From NCBI GenBank assembly GCA_008973525.1, contig WACJ01000523.1:1860001-1924000 (forward strand): a DNA stretch of 64,000 bases, given 5' to 3'. Below, one piece after another: positions 34,701 through 44,040 of the stretch. The DNA is from Stenopsyche tienmushanensis. Taxonomy: Eukaryota > Arthropoda > Insecta > Trichoptera > Stenopsychidae. Both the position numbers and the translations under genes were made by a program. The notes under the pieces are model-generated. The model saw only the letters and a list, made by a program, of their open reading frames with translations. It was not told the DNA's origin and did not search any database. How positions within the stretch are numbered: position 1 is the first letter of the stretch; each line of letters begins with the position of its first letter.

Positions 34701-37116
34701 TTTCTTACAAGCTGTTTGTAAGAAGTTTCATTGTGAAATGTGCATTTTTACATAAATTAATATCAAGTTGTACCAGGAAACGACGTTGTTTTTTTTTTTT
34801 ACACAAATACGGAAATTATCATGCAAATAAGATTATTTTTTTCTCTTTTTCTCAATTTCTGCCATCTAGTATATTTAGAGTTATCATGTAGGGTGTCAAA
34901 TGTAATATGAATGATTAATTAAAGGTATTGCAACATAAACATACCGCTGAATTGGTTAATTTACCCTATAGCTGGGGGGCACGTTGTTCAGACGCGAACA
35001 TCGTACCCTCCTATTATCTATGGACGCGTATGCGCACAGCCATATACTCGGTTCATTGATTTTTTTTTTGCCAACGAAAAACTATAGGAGATGGAGTATC
35101 ATACGACGACGCAAGAAAATGGTGTCTTGAAGCTGTTCCCGTGTGAAATTTCACTGTCAGATTCTTTGTCTTCACAATCAATGCGTGGATTTGTTAGATG
35201 AAAAATAAGAAGATTAGGATCGAATAAATGCAGTAAAGCATATTAATAACAGGTCAAAAAAGGAATACAGGATTATTTTTGGCGATGCGGAACCACATGA
35301 CTAATTAATATTCCCCCGTTTATCGCGATCCCTCGTTAATCGCGACCTTCTCCGGGACGTGTCCCCCGTGATATACGGGGGTTAACTGTAGTTGAAATGT
35401 TAATAATTGATAAATGAAAACAAGTGTTCGAAAAAAATAATATTGTTTTGGTTAGTTAGATAAATAATAATGAATAATTCAGCCAATTCAATGAGTCATA
35501 TGACAGGTGCGCAATTGCCGGAAATGACCGTCCGCTTCTCGTTACATTCAAACATTCCTAGGATGCATAATTCAGAGCGAATTAAAAGCTTCGAAAACAA
35601 TTCAAAAAGCGTTAAAAACAGAAAAAACTGATATTTTCGAATCAGTTTTGTTCATGTTTTTTCCATTTGTTAAGAGAAATTGTTAGCTGTGTGTTGTGTA
35701 ATATATAAGATAATAGGTTTACTGTTGGTGTAGTGGTTGATTTTTGCTACGTATAGACACACACACAGCAGAGACGGCGCGCGCATGCGCATAGCGTCTC
35801 TATGATGCATGCGACGGGGACGGACACACTAAATACGGCTTTCCCTCTTTCAGATCAATTGGCGGTTGGGGTTTCACTTTTCGTGACGCTTTGGCCAATG
35901 TTCCCTACCGCACCTATACAAATTCATAACAACTTTTCATAATTAACCCTATCAGACCGTGAGACAGAGACGGGTGTCTTGCGTCTCATCATACACTCGT
36001 GCTTCGATAGCAAAGTCGTGCTGTAAAGGTACACCCCTACACGTCTAAACATTCTCAATATATTTTTATAGAAACTCGCAAATGTGCATACTTACTATTT
36101 AAGAAAAAATCGCATTCTATAGAATCTTTTAACCGTCATAAAATTTAAGTATAATTAACTGAAATCGCTATCGTCAGATAAGCTCTTTCAGCAAACATAA
36201 GATGACTTTCGTTCGTGGTGTCTTGAGAGCAGACGTTTGTTTTGATAATTAAGGTACTCGCATCATTTTTATCTTTGATCAATTTTGTTATTCCCCTTAT
36301 CTGTTCTGGAGTGGAGTCATTAGCTGAGTATCGCCACTCCTTTGGGAAATCTACTCCTTCAGAAGTAGACTGGCAGGCTTGCACGGTAACCCTGTACTTT
36401 TATTTTCGCAACACATTGATAAGCAAAAATAGCTGAACAACAGAAATCAGATACCATGCAAGTTGAACATTAAGAAATATTATGAAGAAATGAACGAATA
36501 TTGTGTGCTAATATAACATTGTTCAGGTTCATTTATTGAGTCTGGTTTAAAAGTACTAGGAAAGAAATTGAAATCTGGGAGTCTCACTCTGGGTACATCT
36601 ACCTAACCTAACCAAAATACAATTATCAGAAGTATTGATTTAAAACGACAATTAACAAACATATTTGTAAAGATTATTAGATAAATGTGTACTGAACCGG
36701 AACCGAAACCAGTTCAGTTCCGGATTTCACTCCGGCAAAAATAACGGTTTTATTAGTTATCAATTTTCTGTTCAGTTCCGGATCGAAGCCTTGTTTAAAA
36801 CACAACTTAAAATTTATCAAATGACAAAGAGGGAAGATCTTTTGCACAATATATTAAATAAGTTCAAGATAAAATACATGTCACATGGGGGCACATGCAT
36901 ATTTCAAAGATTTTGATGTGTTTTCACTTTCATTTTTAATGCAATATCATAAACATGACAAACAAGGTAACGGCGCATTAAGAAAACCGGATTTAAAAAA
37001 TAATGTTGGCAAATTTGGAATTACAAACCTGTGGAATTGTCACTTTCGGCGATCGCAATCGAGAAGAAAGCAATCAAGAGAAACGCCTTCAAGATCAGCG
37101 ATTTGATCCGGGACAT
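28729..37116 (-). CDS. GH18 chitinase-like pseudo-enzyme with C-terminal membrane segment
   Basis: Nine exons on the minus strand: 37116-37029, 33319-33161, 33089-32897, 32676-32595, 31161-30949, 30838-30635, 30567-30437, 30201-30032 and 29024-28729, total 511 codons plus stop, all GT-AG and in phase. The first exon encodes a signal peptide (MSRIKSLILKAFLLIAFFSI) and joins in phase 1 to GPSHDRVIVCVYLNW. The GH18 fold is recognisable (GVPFNGRTF, SYDYHGSWNG, GIMTWSVDGDDFRGDC), but the catalytic motif is DGLSIAWSHP, lacking both acidic residues and the catalytic Glu, and GGWNEGS has become GGYLQNS. Five residues are also missing after the motif compared with the paralog at 2917-5233. The last exon ends in a strong transmembrane helix (MIVLGVSAIVVFIIIAWVSL) and a short basic tail. 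It is likely a membrane-bound chitin- or sugar-binding protein, not an enzyme. The first intron is 3.7 kb and holds a MITE. Confidence 0.88.
29153..29828. mobile_element. TATGCG-family MITE in intron 8 of the GH18-like gene
   Basis: The left end is TACACTTTGGTCTGTTTTTA and the right end, on the other strand, TACACTTGGATCTGTTTTTA. Internal blocks GAAGTTATGCGGTTTT occur near both ends. The middle (about 29310-29690) is not shared with the other copies and may be a second insertion or the joint between two copies. Confidence 0.7.
30265..30414. mobile_element. Short pogo-like MITE in intron 7 of the GH18-like gene
   Basis: Starts TCAACCCTTCTATAATC and ends CTATAGAAGGGTTGA, an inverted repeat matching the 1418-1704 element. 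About 150 bp, so internally deleted. Confidence 0.65.
31205..31640 (-). pseudogene. Mariner-like transposase C-terminal part, in intron 4 of the GH18-like gene
   Basis: The minus-strand frame from 31629 reads WPSKFCDLTHLDFFLWGYLK then SQVYAYKPQIIDALKAN, the third catalytic region and C-terminus of the mariner-like family also seen at 40650-40800, 43600-44040 and 62780-63890. It runs into the element end near 31210 (GAATATCTCACATACAATTT on the minus strand). The N-terminal half is absent. Confidence 0.8.
31825..32195. mobile_element. CAGRGCCGTAAC family copy, right end lost
   Basis: Starts GGGCCGTAACAAGGGCGTGG, then a palindromic GCGCCCGCCACGGGCGC block, then the GGTCGGAAAAGCGGACCG core and the CTATCATAGTATTTT stretch. 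Lies in intron 4 of the GH18-like gene. Confidence 0.65.
33503..33890. mobile_element. TATGCG-family MITE in intron 1 of the GH18-like gene
   Basis: About 388 bp. The left end is ACTTGGTTCTGTTTTTATGC and the right end is CGCATAAAAACAGACC; two internal GAAGTTATGCGGTTTT blocks. It sits 180 bases upstream of the second exon. Confidence 0.7.
33900..36144. other. Part of the long first intron of the GH18-like gene
   Basis: A plus-strand frame at 34254-34721 (155 codons) has no motif I recognise and is probably chance. Near 35308-35385 lies one end of a second pogo-like family (CAGTTAACCCCCGTATATCA on the minus strand). A GC-rich patch at 35750-35830 contains GCGCGCGCATGCGCATAGCG and a partly inverted CGTCTCTATG motif, also of unknown origin. 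Confidence 0.4.
36145..36402 (-). other. Orphan open frame inside the GH18-like first intron
   Basis: The minus-strand frame begins after an in-frame TAA near 36403 with KYRVTVQACQSTSEGVDF and ends SVNYT. Directly upstream in the same frame, beyond that stop, is a hydrophobic stretch (LISVVQLFLLINVL) that looks like a signal peptide. Either this is a small secreted-protein pseudogene or an exon starting at the acceptor near 36395. It does not join in phase to the GH18 signal exon at 37029. I do not recognise the family. Confidence 0.3.
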
Positions 37117-38136
37117 CTCAATATTCACAACGACACAATAATTTAAATAGACACTAGCACTGGGAAAACATTTTTTGGGGAGAGCATGAGTGATGATCCA
37201 ACGGACGCACGCGTAACGCTTACGAGGATGCCACAACTGATGGACCAAAGCTGCTGTGCTATAAAAGTGAGAAACCGCAAAGATGTTTGCCATGAACAAG
37301 GATGTATTGGGTAGAGTCATAAGTCGAGTCGTTTCACATCATGTCACGCAACGGCAATTTTCATATAACATTAATGATGTCGAACATATTATAATAGCAA
37401 TATGTTTTTAAATTCGAGTTATTATTAATTTGTTCTTCAGCGCATTTGTGCATATTGAACCAGCACGGCGAGCCCCTTCATGATATTTTCAATGTTAATA
37501 TTTATTCTCGTTGAAAAGATCAACATTATAAAACAACTGGCATAGAACATTCATTTGAAAGGTGGAAAGATGGTTAAGATTTAAAACAGTTGTGAGTCTT
37601 CAAATAACAATTTGAATAAGATCAGTTCGAAAAGAAATGAGAAAGATTAAAATCCCCCAGCACATCCCTCAGACATATTCACCCACTGGGAATCCCAAAC
37701 TTTCCATTTTTTACGGGAGACAAGGAGAACACTATTAACACTTTACTGTTGGGGTGTTCCGTACTAAATTTCGCCTGGAATCTGGGCGAGTTTTGTACAC
37801 AATGCTACGTCTTTAGTAAAATTGATATAACTCTTAAACCAGTCAATAGATCAAAACAAAATTTCAGTGCCGTCTGAATGCGTACAATTTTCATAGAAAA
37901 GTGCAGAAAATGATTTGCCTAGATCACTGGATAACGACGTTCTACGAGATTTGGCGGGGACAAAACCAGGTCTTTCAAGCAATAAACGCAAAAAAGGTGG
38001 ACAACAGGCACAAAGTGGGTTGCATCAATAAGAGGGAGATTGTAGAAGAAACACGAAGAAATGACTCAATTCAGCGAAAAACACCATCAAATAAATGAGG
38101 GACTTTAATGGGAATTACTACTGCAACCACCTTATC

Positions 38137-38525
38137 CAGAGCCGTAACTAGGGTACGAAGCATCTAACTTAACGCCCTCCTAACCCTCCGCTCCCCTCCG
38201 GATTTCCAACTATTTTTTTAAAGTTTACTAATACTATTATAAATGCAATATATTAAATACTATTAAAATGTATGTTTTAAAATAATATACAAAGATAGTC
38301 CCAAAAGTACCCGACCTAACGCATAGATGGCGGTTATTGTTGTAAAAAAATACTATGATAGAAAGTATCTAGACGCTACGTTGCTTCCGTGATCGTACAG
38401 ATCATGGAAAATGCCACAAAGAGGAGGAAGTGGCCATAAGGCTTATATGCTTAATCGGTCCACATTTCGGACCGCTGATATGGCGAATGAGCGGCTCGCA
38501 ATCGGATGCCATACCGAACATAACG
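38137..38525. mobile_element. CAGRGCCGTAAC family copy with a mariner-end insertion
   Basis: Left end CAGAGCCGTAACTAGGG. A piece of mariner 5' end (CCGACCTAACGCATAGATGG, 38308) interrupts it before the CTATGATAGAAAG stretch and the CACATTTCGGACCGCTGATA core. The copy ends at the edge of an LTR-like block. Confidence 0.6.
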
Positions 38526-38872
38526 ATAAGACAGCGCCATCTCTTGTGGCCCTGCGGAGACATTGCTACTGCATACCGACCGATCGTTTCTTGCGCTTGC
38601 ACCGTTGCCGGTTGGGTAGTGACGTGCAGGAGGAGGGAGTTAGGAGAATCGGCGATTAGCCTTGACTGCGGGAGGTCGTCCCTCTCGCAGCCAGATCTAT
38701 CTTTCTCTCGTGTTGAATAAATAGTTATTTAGAGAAGAGAGTCTTTCTATTCTATGCCCGTCTATTCCCACCCATTCGATCAGTAACACACAGACGAGCA
38801 CTTGAGGGGTGGGGAGCCACCCGGGGACTATACCCCCAAGAACGCCCCCGCCTCAACGTTACAGTACCTAAA
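38526..38872 (+). repeat. LTR-like block, possible solo LTR
   Basis: CGCCATCTCTTGTGGCCCTG, then GTTGAATAAATAGTTATTTA (a poly(A) signal), GAGTCTTTCTATTCTATGCC and a C-rich end finishing near AACGTTACAG. The block with the AATAAA matches 50300-50430 in the opposite orientation. No gag or pol frame adjoins it. Confidence 0.55.
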
Positions 38873-39532
38873 CTGAAGAATTTCTACAACAATATTGTAA
38901 CAGATTCAGAGAAAAATTATTATTAAATATTGATTAAACTTGTGCTTTTTTTAATTTCTTATATCTATTAAATGGATATAAGAAAAGGCACGTATTTTTG
39001 GCACCCCATTAGTAATTAAACATTTTTATTTTATGTTTGTAAACCATTGGTAACCAATCTAAGTACAATTTAATAATTATTCTACATATAATTTTAAAGA
39101 GAGAAGAAAAAAAAAATTAACTCAATCAATTGCTGGAGATCGCGACCTTTCTTCTTGACGGGTGAAATAGCCCTGTGGGTTAGACCTGGTCCTTGCTCAG
39201 GTACAAAGAGCGAGCCGTGTGCCCTGTGGGAAGGAATGTCCGAAATTAAAATCTAATCCAGTCATCTTCTTCCATCCTACTATTCTACCATCTTCGGCCT
39301 TTTCTCCGATTCGATTGTGAATAGATGCAGGGCATACCGACGACAATTTCTTCTTGATAGAGTCTCGTTGATGTTCACACGACCGTCACATTGTGTTGGA
39401 TTCACATAATGTTGATCTTGCAACGAGACATTTCACAACAGAAATGGAGGTCAGATAAGTATCATAATAATTTTGTTGCAAACTGCAAAAATAATAATCT
39501 TCATTGTTTTCATTTTCGCATCATTTTTACAA

Positions 39533-39685
39533 TACAGTAGACTCAGGGTAATCCGACAAACGTTTTGCAAGGTGGTGCCGGATTTTCCAATTTGTCGGAC
39601 TATGGAGTACTGCCCTCAACCCCTTGTAGTCCGGATTTTTTTGGAAAGGAGTGCCTGTAATCCGAAAACATAGACAACACAAGGT
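39533..39685. mobile_element. Third pogo-like family, partial
   Basis: Starts CAGTAGACTCAGGGTAATCC preceded by TA, and contains inverted TCCGACAA/TTGTCGGA segments. Pattern as in pogo/Tigger terminal repeats; no coding. Confidence 0.45.
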
Positions 39686-40316
39686 TTAAATCAGAATTAA
39701 CGTCATATACATAATGCTCATAGTAGTTATAAAAAATAAAAACCTGGTACCGTCATTAAATGTATTCCATGACGATTTTTGAAGCGTTTTAACTATCACG
39801 TGCTAGCTACAAAATCTTATTTTTTTTGTCAATATGGGCCCAGAAATATAAGTATGCTTGTTTCTTTCCTGAAGAAACCACATGCGGATCTGCTGTATTG
39901 TATTTTCGTCAACAAACGTGTTAAAAAATATAGCTAGAAAAAAATTAAAATGTGAATTAAGATAACCAAAATATAAATTCATAATATTTTTAAATATTTT
40001 TTTGTCTTATAAATAAAAATAATTTGATTCAATAATCAAACCTAAAAAAAAAAAATTTAGCGCATTTATAGCAAATATTCGAACCATTTTTGTAATCCAA
40101 ATTATATTCAATAGATATACTTGATAGAGATAATAGATGTCAATAAAAATATAGCAAAAATATTCACAAAAACACCCATTTTTATATATTTTCAGCCATA
40201 ATCATTATTAAAAGCAATTTTTTTTCAGCAGTTCAAATTGTAGTTTTTTTTAATCTTGTATGCCTTTATCAATGTATGGCATATTCACCTCGTCACATGT
40301 CCTGCCCTTTGTGAAT

Positions 40317-40475
40317 AATTGTATATACCGGCGTTGAATTAAAGTCTACAAAGCTGTTTTTTTGTCTACAAGTAGTTTACATAAATTATTGTTAAATAAA
40401 CGTCGTCTACTTTCGATACAAAGTGGCTAGGGTTACGGTAGACGTGGCTAAAGTTGTAGCATGGGAATTCGATTG
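40317..40475. repeat. Dispersed repeat, copy 1 (partner 49396-49552)
   Basis: About 155 bases closely matching 49396-49552, same orientation: TTTTTTTGTCTACAAGTAGT, ACTTTCGATACAAAGTGGCT, GGCTAAAGTTGTAGC. No coding and no obvious terminal repeats. Class unknown. Confidence 0.6.
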
Positions 40476-40644
40476 AAGTACTGCAATATTAAGTATATAT
40501 AATATGAATCCCCTCCCAGCAAAAAGCTTAAACATTGTTTTAATTTAAGTTTAAATGAAGGTTTGCAAATCATTTTATGGAACGATGGAAATTATTAAAA
40601 CTTCTGTACTATGGATCTTCCAATAAGGATGCTCAATTTTTAAT

Positions 40645-40800
40645 AATAAATAAAACAATTTATGTGTGAGATATTCACTCATTTTCTGCATTTGAAAGAA
40701 TATTTTATGGCGTTAAATATGAAATATAGCGTCGTTCAAATGTCCGCCGCGTCTTTGCTTGGTAGCACGTATCCGGGGCCGAGTTTTTGCATCTATTCAG
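40645..40800 (-). mobile_element. Mariner-like 3' end
   Basis: Matches the terminal part of the 31205-31640 copy (GTCGTTCAAATGTCCGCCGC versus ATCGTTCAAATGTCCGCCGC). It is joined to the composite repeat that continues to 41509. Confidence 0.6.
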
Positions 40801-41509
40801 GATCAAACATGGGTACATCACTTCACATTGTCCGTTATTCGGGACGTGCAAAATCTGAATATAATATCCGCATGATGTCCGCAAGGACACGCTTATTCTC
40901 AACTTCGAGTGGCCATTTACGCTCTGAGCGCTAGATATAATCCAGGTGGATTTTGTAACTTAAAACTAAAAAACTAGCTAAGATAGCAACACAAATTAGT
41001 AAGATAGATATATCTTATATATATAGTTTCTCGTTCGCCTGTTTAGACTGAGGGGGCTTTCATGATCGTACAGATCATAGAAGACCCCGGGTACGCATTT
41101 ATCCCCGAAAATGCCGCATAGAGCCCTTAAAGAGGTCTGTGGGTCTAACTGGTCCGCTTTTCGGACCGCTGACATGACGAATGAACACCCCACGATCCAA
41201 CGCCATATCCGAACATATCTATATAACGATTACGAACTCTCATTATATACAAAACGAAGTTGTCCGAAGACGATGTTGTTGTCTTTATTTTATTGCGGGC
41301 TTATCCCGGCTGGGTCTACCCAAAGTTTAAGCGAAGACGAAGAAAATAGGGATTAGACAACTCAGTATATATTATATAAACGAACAGAGTCAATCAGTGT
41401 TGATTCATGTAAAATAGAATGGTCATGTAAAATATTCTGTGTTTTGCGCCCCAAGCCCATTTGCGCCCGTGGCGGGCGCTAGCTTTGTCACCACCTAGTT
41501 ATGATCCTG
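40800..41509. mobile_element. Composite repeat ending in the CAGRGCCGTAAC family
   Basis: Same order of blocks as 9410-9740, then the TIR-family core (GGTCCGCTTTTCGGACCGCT at 41151) and a right end at CACCACCTAGTTATGATCCTG near 41509, with the GCGCCCGTGGCGGGCGC palindrome just inside. Confidence 0.6.
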
Positions 41510-41922
41510 TCTTTGAATCTTTTAGGCATCTTTAAATGCTATAAAGGTAATGATATATGATAGCTATGATATCTGAAATGTTTTTTTTTAATTTCCTATT
41601 GAAATAGAGGAAGACCTTGAGTGTAATGCAAAAAAAGTCATTCTAAAAGTATATACCATTAAAAAAATGATTTGTTATGCATAAAACCTGCCCTGAAATC
41701 TTCTATCAAAACAATTACAAATCATCTTTCAAGCAATTTAGTCACATTGCTTCCGTGTACTAAAACTAGAATTGATCAAGATGGGAGTGGCTGTGCAACA
41801 TTTGGAACCACATTTTAAAAAAACTGGATGATTTTTTATCGATCTTATTCAAGAACGCGTGATGATCAATCGGAATTAATGATGATTTGATACGAAGAAA
41901 AAAATGTATGTATTCAAGTAAG

Positions 41923-41928
41923 TTTATT
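41923..41928 (-). terminator. Poly(A) signal of the cuticle protein gene
   Basis: AATAAA on the minus strand about 60 bases past the stop at 41987. Confidence 0.65.
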
Positions 41929-41986
41929 CATTAAAAAAGCGATTGAATCCATTGCGAAGCACTAAATTAAAGATGTTAAATACTGT

Positions 41987-42972
41987 TTAACAGAATGGAT
42001 AACCGGGACAAGCGGCTGCTGGTACTCCAGCTGGATATAAGCGGACGGCGAATCCTGGAAGAGGTTCAGCTCCAACATTTACATTGCAGAATGGATAGTT
42101 GGGGCAAGCAGCTGCTGGAACATCAGCTGGATATCTGGAATTGAAGATTGTATTTATTAGATGATCTCGACATATATAGAACAAGAATATGTTTGTATGC
42201 TTACTCGGTCCTGATGCTTCTGCCTTGTGGTAATACTTGCACAGGCTTGGGTTGTCCATCGGGGAAATATCTGGCCAGAAGTTCGTTATCACAGTTGGGA
42301 TAATCGGGGCAAAGCGCTGGGAATAATCCAGCTGGATATTCCCGGGCGTAGCTAGCAACTACAAGGGTTGCGAACAAGAATACCTACAGCATAAAAATTG
42401 ATTAGACGTTGGATTCAATGGTTCATGATAAATATCAATCTATGTATACATGTGACATCTTTTATGATTAATCCAGCATGATTTAAAAAAGGGATCGTCC
42501 TTTACAAACAGAAGAAATACCCGTCTTCCAGATGGAAAGTCTAAGCAAAAAAAAAAAAAATTATGCTTATATTGTAGAGTAAAGGCCAATTTAAAAAACG
42601 CCTAGATGTTAATACTGCATAATGTGTATATATGACATCTTTTTAAATGGAATAAGCCATTTATTTTTAGTAGAAAGTAGTACAATTCATTGAACAACAA
42701 AACAATAAAAAAATCATATCTACATCCAAAAAAAGTTATTGTTTGGTGTGCATTTTGTGCAAATGGAATTATTGGTCCACATTTCTTGGAAGATGCTGCT
42801 GAAAATGCTGTTAATGTGAATGTTGAGCGACTTTTTATAGCCAAAATTGAATCATATTGAATGATGAAAATATCAACAATATCGAGGGAAAATATAGATA
42901 TAAAAGTATAAATGAGATGAGATCTTTCACAAGATCTGTCGAAGAAAATGTACTCACAGCACTGAAGTTCAT
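41987..42972 (-). CDS. Small secreted cuticle protein ('cuticle protein 1' type)
   Basis: Three coding exons on the minus strand: 42972-42958, 42383-42205 and 42134-41987, total 113 codons plus stop. The first exon codes for only five residues (MNFSA) and joins to VFLFATLVVASYA, completing the signal peptide; a tiny first exon that splits the signal sequence is typical of insect cuticle genes. The mature protein carries three copies of the motif YPAGxxPAxCPxYPxC: YPAGLFPALCPDYPNC, YPADVPAAACPNYPFC, and YPAGVPAAACPGYPFC at the very C-terminus. The cysteine pairs suggest cross-linking in the cuticle. All splice sites are GT-AG and the total length is divisible by three. Confidence 0.9.
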
Positions 42973-43017
42973 TGTTGAGCTTTGGAAGTCGACAGGATCT
43001 GATCAGGATCTGCAGAT

Positions 43018-43053
43018 GACTGACCCATATGATGCTGTCCGACCTATATATAC
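43018..43053 (-). promoter_or_regulatory. Core promoter of the cuticle protein gene
   Basis: On the minus strand, TATATATA starts at 43052 and an arthropod initiator, TCAGTC, has its A at 43021, giving a TATA position of -31. The start codon follows 49 bases after the predicted start site. Confidence 0.8.
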
Positions 43054-43569
43054 GTGAGATGCTGTCCACAAATATACACATTTAGATTAGATTGCATAAA
43101 CAGTATCACCTGTATCGGTAATTATTACACTTCACGACGATTCTAAACATTTGGCTCATTAAATTCCAACGCTTCCAAGCCGTGCCATCGACGACGTCGA
43201 ACACGAAAGTTTGAGAACTGTCGAACTTATTACAATTTAGGTATTGTTAGATACGAGGGTCTGCTTTAAAATATATCCTCGTTGCATTATTAATATCAAT
43301 TCAGACAATGGCCGTATACGTTTCACGCTTTTGACAAGGCGGAAATACGATGTCAATGAAATTTTGGCATTTTACACCTCTGTTTATGAGTTATACATTG
43401 TCATCATCGTCGATTTTATCTGCCTGTTCCACGCCAGGACTTTGGCATCTCCGACTATCATGAAATCGCGATCCAATCGATTAAAATATGAAAAATATAC
43501 AAAAACAAAAAAAAATACGGCATCATCCAATAAAGACGCTTGAACTTTTTTGCATTATTGTGGCTATGT

Positions 43570-44040
43570 TGTTAAAGCAACATCTATTAAATGTATTATA
43601 AATTATTTAATAGCTTATGGCAAATTATTATAAAAAAAATTATAGCGTTGAACAAGCACATGCCATGATGGACATCATGCATGAGCGATATGAGCGACAT
43701 GCTTATTTCACACAGTGGCGACGTGAATTGACCACCGATTTAACGCCCTTAGAATTCTTTTTTTAGAGTCATATTAAATCACAGATTTATGCGTATACAT
43801 TTCAAACAATTAATGTCCTTAAAAGTCAAAATAACGGACGCCAGTCATCAAATTCAACCAGATTTATGCGACTAAAATCATCGACAATCGGTCATTCAGA
43901 ATACGTACCACCAAGCAAAGCTGTGGTAGATATTTGAACAATGTTATATTTTATATTTAATGCCATAAATTATTCTTTTAAATACAAAAAAAAATTGAGT
44001 AGATATCTTCTACACAGCTTGTTTTATTTACATTTAAAAA
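43570..44040 (+). pseudogene. Mariner-like transposase, internally deleted
   Basis: The broken plus-strand frame starts MANYYKKNYSVEQAHAMMD and, after a deletion of most of the catalytic core, continues DLTPLEFFF, a stop, SHIKSQIYAYTFQTIN. The 3' end matches the other copies (TTTGAACAATGTTATATTTT). Confidence 0.7.

Noticed and set aside
34254..34721. Plus-strand frame of 155 codons
   Set aside because: Antisense within an intron, no recognisable domain, Lys/Asn-rich second half typical of chance frames in AT-rich DNA.
36145..36402. Second exon joined to the signal exon at 37029
   Set aside because: The phase does not fit at either visible acceptor, whereas the GH18 exon at 33319 fits exactly.
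39130..39260. Possible tRNA-like segment (GGGTTAGACCTGGTCC)
   Set aside because: No cloverleaf: no matching acceptor stem or T-loop sequence found around it.
42602..43081. Minus-strand frame of 159 codons over the cuticle promoter
   Set aside because: Reads through the TATA/initiator and the start codon of the real gene in another frame.
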